Under the pieces are notes generated by a model. That model worked only from the letters and a program-made list of their open reading frames with translations. It made no database searches and was not told where the DNA came from. From Chaunax sp. Z400 (lineage: Eukaryota > Chordata > Actinopteri > Lophiiformes > Chaunacidae), in NCBI GenBank assembly GCA_037577475.1, contig CM075202.1:23817729-23881728 (forward strand): 64,000 nt of DNA. The letters run 5' to 3'. The first letter of the stretch is position 1. The number at the start of each line of letters is the position of its first letter. Below, one piece after another: positions 59,622 to 64,000 of the stretch. Made by a program: the position numbers and the translations under genes.

Positions 59622-61157
59622 CAGGTGAATCTCAATAAATTAGAATATCGTGAAAAAGATCATTTATTTCAGTAATTTCATTCTAAAAGTGAAACTCATA
59701 TAAAATATAGATTCATTACACACAGAGTGAAATATTTCAAGCCTTTGTTTCTTTTAATTTTGATGATTATGGCTTACAACTAATGAAAACCCAAAATTCA
59801 ATATCTCAGAAAATTAGAATATTACATAAGACCAATAAAAAAAGGATTTTTAATACAGAATGTTGGCCTTCTGAAAAGTATGTTCATGTATATGCACTCA
59901 ATACTTGGTCGGGGCTCCTTTTGCATGAATTACTGCATCAATGCGGCGTGGCATGGAGGCGATCAGCCGGTGGCACGGCTGAGGTGTTATGGAATCCCAG
60001 GTTGCTTGATAGCGGCCTTCAGCTCATCTGCATTGTTGGGTCTGGTGTCTCTTATCTTCCTGTTGACAATACCCCATAGAGAATCAATGGGGTTCAGGTC
60101 AGGCGAGTTTGCTGGCCAATCAAGCACAGTAATACCATGGTCATTAAACCAGGTATTGGTACTTTTAGCAGTGTGGGCAGGTGCCAAGTCCTGCTGGAAA
60201 ATGAAATCAGCATCTCCATAAAGCTTTTCAGCAGAAGGAAGCATGAAGTGCTCCAAAATTTCCTGGTAGATGGCTGCGTTGACTTAGGACTTGAGAAAAC
60301 ACAGTGGACCAACACCAGCAGATGACATGGTACCCCAAATCATCACTGACTGTGGAAACTTCACACTGGACTTTCAAGCAACTTGGATTCTGTGCCTCTC
60401 CACTCTTCCTCCAGACTCTGCGACCTTGATTTCCAAATGAAATGCAAAATTTACTTTCATCTGAAAAGAGGACTTTGGACCACTGAGCAACAGTCCAGTT
60501 CTTTTTCTCCTTAGCCCACGTAAGACGCTTCTGACATTGTCTCTGGTTCAGGAGTGGCTTGACATGAGGAATGTGACAGTTGTAGCCCATGTCCTGGATA
60601 CGTCTGTGCGTGGTGGCTCTTAGTGCACTGACTCCAGCCTCAGTCCACTCCTTGTGAAGCTCCCCCAAATTCTTGAATGGGCTTTGCTTGACAATCCTCT
60701 CAAGGCTGCGGTTATCCCTGTTGCTTGTGCACCTTTTCCTACCACACCTTTTCCTTCCTCTCAACTTTCTATGAATATGCTTGGATACAGCACTCTGTGA
60801 ACGGCCAGCTTCTATAGCAATGACCATCTGTGGCTTACCCTCTTTGTGGAGCATGTCAATGACTGTCTTCTGGACAACTGTCAAGTCAGCAGTCTTCCCC
60901 ATGATTGTGTAGCCTACTGAACCAGACTGAGATCATTTAAAGGCTCAGGAAACCTTTGCAGGTGTTTTGAGTTAATTATCTGATTAGAGAGTGACACCGT
61001 GAGTTTACAATATTGAACTTTTTCACAATATTCTAATTTTCTGAGATACTGAATTTTGGGTTTTCATTAGCTGTAAGCCATAATAATCCAAATTAAAAGA
61101 AATAAAGGCTTCAAATATTTCACTCTGTGTGTAATGAATCTATAAAATATATGAGTT
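59622..61157 (-). mobile_element. Tc1-like transposon with long inverted repeats, one end trimmed
   Basis: The left end is TA/CAGGTGAATCTCAATAAATT at 59,620. The left repeat (to about 59,835) is matched in inverted order by about 60,990-61,157, for example AAACTCATATA and ATTCATTACACACAGAGTGA on both sides. The right copy lacks the outermost 70 bases or so. Repeats near 200 bases with internal direct repeats fit the IR/DR Tc1 type. It carries the transposase described below. Confidence 0.88.
59898..60902 (-). pseudogene. Tc1 transposase, frameshifted, with changed catalytic triad
   Basis: 335 codons from MGKTADLT to AKGTK-type end, the normal length. An N-terminal paired-like helix-turn-helix (EAGRSQSAVSKHI), the GRKR nuclear signal region, then DDE_3: first D in VLFSDESKF (about 60,468), second in FQQDLAPAHT (about 60,190), and SPDLNPIDSLWG (about 60,085), where the third residue is D instead of the E of the DD34E triad. 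Damage: a one-base frame change near 60,375 (SCLK/SSVKF), a stop after FLKS near 60,285, and another frame change near 60,000. Cannot make active enzyme. Confidence 0.9.
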
Positions 61158-62109
61158 TTTGAGAGATATTAGGGACTTTGTAGCTACGTTTGATTTGAAT
61201 AAGAATCTTCAGTGAATTTCTGACAAGACTGTGACTTACTGATTTAATAGCAGATGTAGGATTTGTAAAAAGTAATGAAGACAGTGAAGCATATGGTTTC
61301 ATTAAAGACAGAAGTTCTAATTTTAGCCACAGGGGGGCAGAATTAAGTGATTTATCGTTTGGCGGACCCCTTTGACAATATGCAAATATAACATTGGCAG
61401 CCCAATAGTAATCTTTAAATACTGGAAGACCCAAACCTCCATCCAGAGTAGAGCTAAATAAATGCTGTTTTTTTTTATAATCTATGTTTTTTTTATAACT
61501 ACAAATAAATTCTAAAATAATTGACTCAAGCTTCTTAAAAAAGTCAGCTGAGATCAATATCAGCAAATTTTGAAAGAAATAGAGAAATTTTGTTAATATT
61601 CTATACTACGTTTCAGTTTTTTAATACCTTCTAGCAAGTTCAGTTCAAACAGAAATTTGGGATTTTTTGAAATTTTAAGTCCCAATTACACTCCAGTCCC
61701 TTTTTTACTTTTGTGGTCCAAGTTGAGCAAGGAAATGGGACTATAGTTAGCAGGTCCATGGGATCCTTTCTCTTTTTCAATAACAGACATACATTTGCTT
61801 CATAGAGTGAAGGTGGAATTGTTTTTCTTGCGATTGAATCATTTATCATCCTGAGTAAATTGGGTGTTAAAATATCATGGAATGATAGAACTCAGCTCCA
61901 GAACCATCTGGTCCAGGACATTTACCTGTGGAGAATGACTTAATTGCCTTTACTAACACATCAACAGAAAGCTTTCTTTCCAGAGAACACTGATTGCTCT
62001 CATTTAACTCAGGCAAAGATAATGAACTAAAAAATTGCGAGTAATCTGTATCTGTTGATGCATTTTCAGCGTCAATGTCATCGATTACGCCGGCTAGTCG
62101 CCGCAGCCC
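61158..62109 (-). pseudogene. L1/Tx1-like LINE reverse transcriptase and thumb fragment
   Basis: Down the minus strand: FFSSLSLPELNESNQ (about 62,050), KSFSTGKCPGPDGSGAEFYH (about 61,945; start of the reverse transcriptase), LYEANVCLLLKKRKDP (about 61,800), then a deletion of the palm including the YADD region, and FFKKLESIILEFICSYKK (about 61,540), LDGGLGLPVFKDYYWAANV (about 61,450) of the thumb. Upstream it is interrupted by a hAT (62,110-63,431) and may continue to about 63,520. Downstream it is cut by the Tc1. Confidence 0.75.
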
Positions 62110-63431
62110 TAGGGTTGCAAAGGGGCGGAAAATTTCCGGAAATTTTCCACGGGAAGTTTAGCTCCGGAACTTTGGAAATTTTGAAAAAACAAATTTTATG
62201 CTATTTTCTCCCCAAACAACATTGTCCTTGTGGTCTAATAAACATGTTGAATGTATTTCCTACCTCATAAGTCATTCGTGAAGTGTTCTTTTGGGAATAT
62301 GTTATATGTTTACAATGTAAACTGACTTCTTTATTTATTACTAATTGTTTTTGCATATTGAAATGCCTGTAAGTCTCGGCGACATTGTAAATGAGGGTAA
62401 CCTCAACTGTCTATTTGAGAATAAATAAAGATTTGAATGAATGAATGAATGATTGTTTTGAATGCTACAAACCAGTACAATGTTTACATCCTGCTTCAGT
62501 GTCTAATACCGATGAGTGGGGGGTTTAGGTTTTGGTTTCCTATCAGCTGTCCGACAATCAGGAAACTGAAACCTAAGGAAACTGAAACCTACATCCCCCA
62601 AGGGCCAAGGACTACATCCAGATTACATCCACTACATCCAGTCAGGTAAGTTTTGATATTACTGTGGTAAATATATTTGATCTATGGTATTTAAGTTTAA
62701 CTAACAAATACTAAATCAACATGTCTTTATATAGTTTCTAGCTTGCCAGTTTTCTGTTTATCTATTCATCTAGCCTATTTCTATTCATTTATCCATCAAT
62801 TGAAAAATATTTTTAAAGACTATTCCAATTGTTTAGCTAACTATTTATATCTCTGTGCATTGGCATTAGTGTTTTTCACAAGCTTTTTCCTCAACTTATT
62901 CTATAGAACAATGCCACGTGCACTATCTGACGTGTGGAGACATTTCACCCCAGCCAATGCAGAAGGAAAGGCTGTGTACATCTGCAAATACTGTGCAAAG
63001 ACATATGTTAAGAATGCTACAAAGATGCGGCAGCATATAGTCAAGTACCCAAAGTTTCCTCAGGGCTCAAAACAAGCAACCCCAAACAAGAGTTCCTCTG
63101 CATCCATTCCAAGTGAAAATGATTCAGCTGCAGCATCAGACATCCCCTCAACAGCTCCTGGTCGTTCGGGAATCAGAGGATTCCAGAATCCATTAAAGTT
63201 CTACTCACAAATAGACTTGAGTCAAAAATGTCATTTTTATCATTTGTATTAGGAATGTTTGCATGCATGTGTGCTTATGACAAAACAAAATGTTTTTATT
63301 TGCGTCTGTATATGACAAGGTAAATACAGTAGTATAAATTACCCCAAAATTCCCAGTTTATTCCTGTTAATTCTTGTTAATTCCCATTGAAAGTTTCCAA
63401 CTTTGAATATTCCCGGAATTTTGCAACCCTA
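62110..63431 (+). mobile_element. hAT transposon derivative with BED-finger ORF, perfect 8-bp duplication
   Basis: Ends TAGGGTTGCAAA and TTTGCAACCCTA are a perfect 12-base inverted repeat. CGCAGCCC flanks both sides (62,102-62,109 and 63,432-63,439). Length 1,322 bases. The only coding remnant is the BED finger below; the catalytic and dimerisation parts of hAT transposase are absent, so it depends on a relative for movement. It sits in the L1 fragment. Confidence 0.92.
62911..63252 (+). pseudogene. hAT transposase N-terminal part: BED-type zinc finger
   Basis: From MPRALSDVWRHF, residues 6-45 form a BED finger: W and F at its start (VWRHF), C-X2-C (CKYC) and H in MRQHIVKYPKF. The fourth ligand, usually C in the H-x3-C-P pattern, is Y here. 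A serine-rich linker follows and the frame ends at 63,252, where the transposase core is deleted. The frame is open upstream to 62,743, but the ATG at 62,911 is the natural start. BED fingers bind the transposon ends. Read as the stub left after internal deletion. Confidence 0.75.
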
Positions 63432-63439
63432 CGCAGCCC

Positions 63440-63707
63440 TACAGAATACTGATCCAAGTCAATCATTGGTTCTGTGTACAGAAGCTGTTGCTGGCTGTTT
63501 CTTAACTTTGGTGTCATGATCATTCAAAGGGATTCAGCCTCTGACAGTAGAAGACAAAGCCTTATGGGTAATGTCTGATGAATGACGCTAAACTGACTTT
63601 CCCACCTCCACACTGTCATCTTATTTTCTAACCAACTCCATTTGAAGTTGTTCTTAACACACACGTCGTCCTCTACAACAATTTGACTTTTTTTCAACAA
63701 GTTAACA
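63440..63707. other. Probably L1 continuation, then unassigned
   Basis: The first 80 bases or so should continue the minus-strand L1 interrupted by the hAT. The rest shows nothing recognisable. Confidence 0.4.
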
Positions 63708-63960
63708 ATGTGCGTGGCGGCATGGTCGGTAGCACTGGTGCCTCACAGCAAGAAGGTCCTGAGTTCAGATCCACCTGAGGGCCTGGAACTGTTATATGTG
63801 GAGTTTCCATGTCCTCCCCGTGTCTGTGTGGGTTCCCTCCAGGTTCTCCTACTTCCTCCCACCACCAAGAACATGCAGTATGTGTTCCTGTGATGAACTG
63901 GTGACTTGTCCAGGGTGAACCCTGCCTTCCCCCCAAAGTCAGCTAGGACAGGCACCAGAT
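63708..63960 (+). mobile_element. tRNA-derived SINE
   Basis: Head GGCGGCATGGTCGGTAGCAC, B-box-like GTTCAGATCC, then GTGGAGTTTCCATGTCCTCC, CCGTGTCTGTGTGGGTTCCC, and the end GACTTGTCCAGGGTGAACCC followed by AGCTAGGACAGGC. A very common fish repeat type. Short frames within it on both strands are not genes. Confidence 0.75.
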
Positions 63961-64000
63961 TCAATTTCAAATGCAAAGAAAGTAAGATACACAGTGTGAA

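Overview
The window is vertebrate nuclear DNA, almost certainly from a teleost fish. Two host genes can be recognised, both on the minus strand and both cut by the window edges. They are the 5' end of kcnk10 (TREK-2 potassium channel; exon 1 at 25,971-26,025 and exon 2 at 23,374-23,759) and the last five exons of psmc6 (26S proteasome ATPase Rpt4; 57,830-57,891 down to 49,475-49,593). Their reading frames join across canonical splice sites. Almost everything else is layered transposable-element (TE) debris of kinds typical of fish: L2, L1/Tx1, I-clade and R2-like retrotransposons, Harbinger, hAT and Tc1 DNA transposons, Ty3/Gypsy, one endogenous retrovirus and several tRNA-derived SINE families.

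Layout. 1-23,373 is downstream of kcnk10 exon 2 and is probably kcnk10 intron. It holds a hAT-like end (1-558), a Harbinger element (about 3,968-9,167) carrying convergent transposase and Myb genes and split by an R2/Hero-like retrotransposon with an intact 1,040-codon ORF (4,636-7,758), an L2 fragment, a minus-strand L1 (11,580-16,572) broken by two later insertions, and a long L2 (18,205-20,890). 23,374-26,500 is the kcnk10 5' region, with a 27-bp minisatellite in intron 1, a leader containing several upstream ORFs, and a TATA/CRE promoter candidate.

26,500-49,160 is intergenic. It contains a Ty3/Gypsy gag-protease fragment, two I-clade elements, an L1 (31,814-36,022) inserted in one of them with an 11-bp target-site duplication, and an endogenous retrovirus (5' LTR at 41,199-41,655) inserted in that same I element's RNase H region. 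The retrovirus lost its reverse transcriptase core around a 108-bp CA array and was later hit by another L1. 49,160-57,891 is psmc6, whose introns hold a pyrimidine-rich minisatellite, a 1,010-bp hAT with perfect 8-bp duplications, a 653-bp inverted-repeat element, SINEs and an L2. 57,892-64,000 is probably further psmc6 intron, with a rearranged L1, a Tc1 transposon, a hAT keeping only its BED finger, and SINEs.

I found no RNA genes, CRISPR arrays or undescribed multi-gene system. What is informative is the nesting: several insertions can be delimited to the base by target-site duplications and by host reading frames that close perfectly when the insert is removed. On the host side, the kcnk10 leader and alternative start codons, and the repeat-filled last psmc6 intron, are the points most worth testing.
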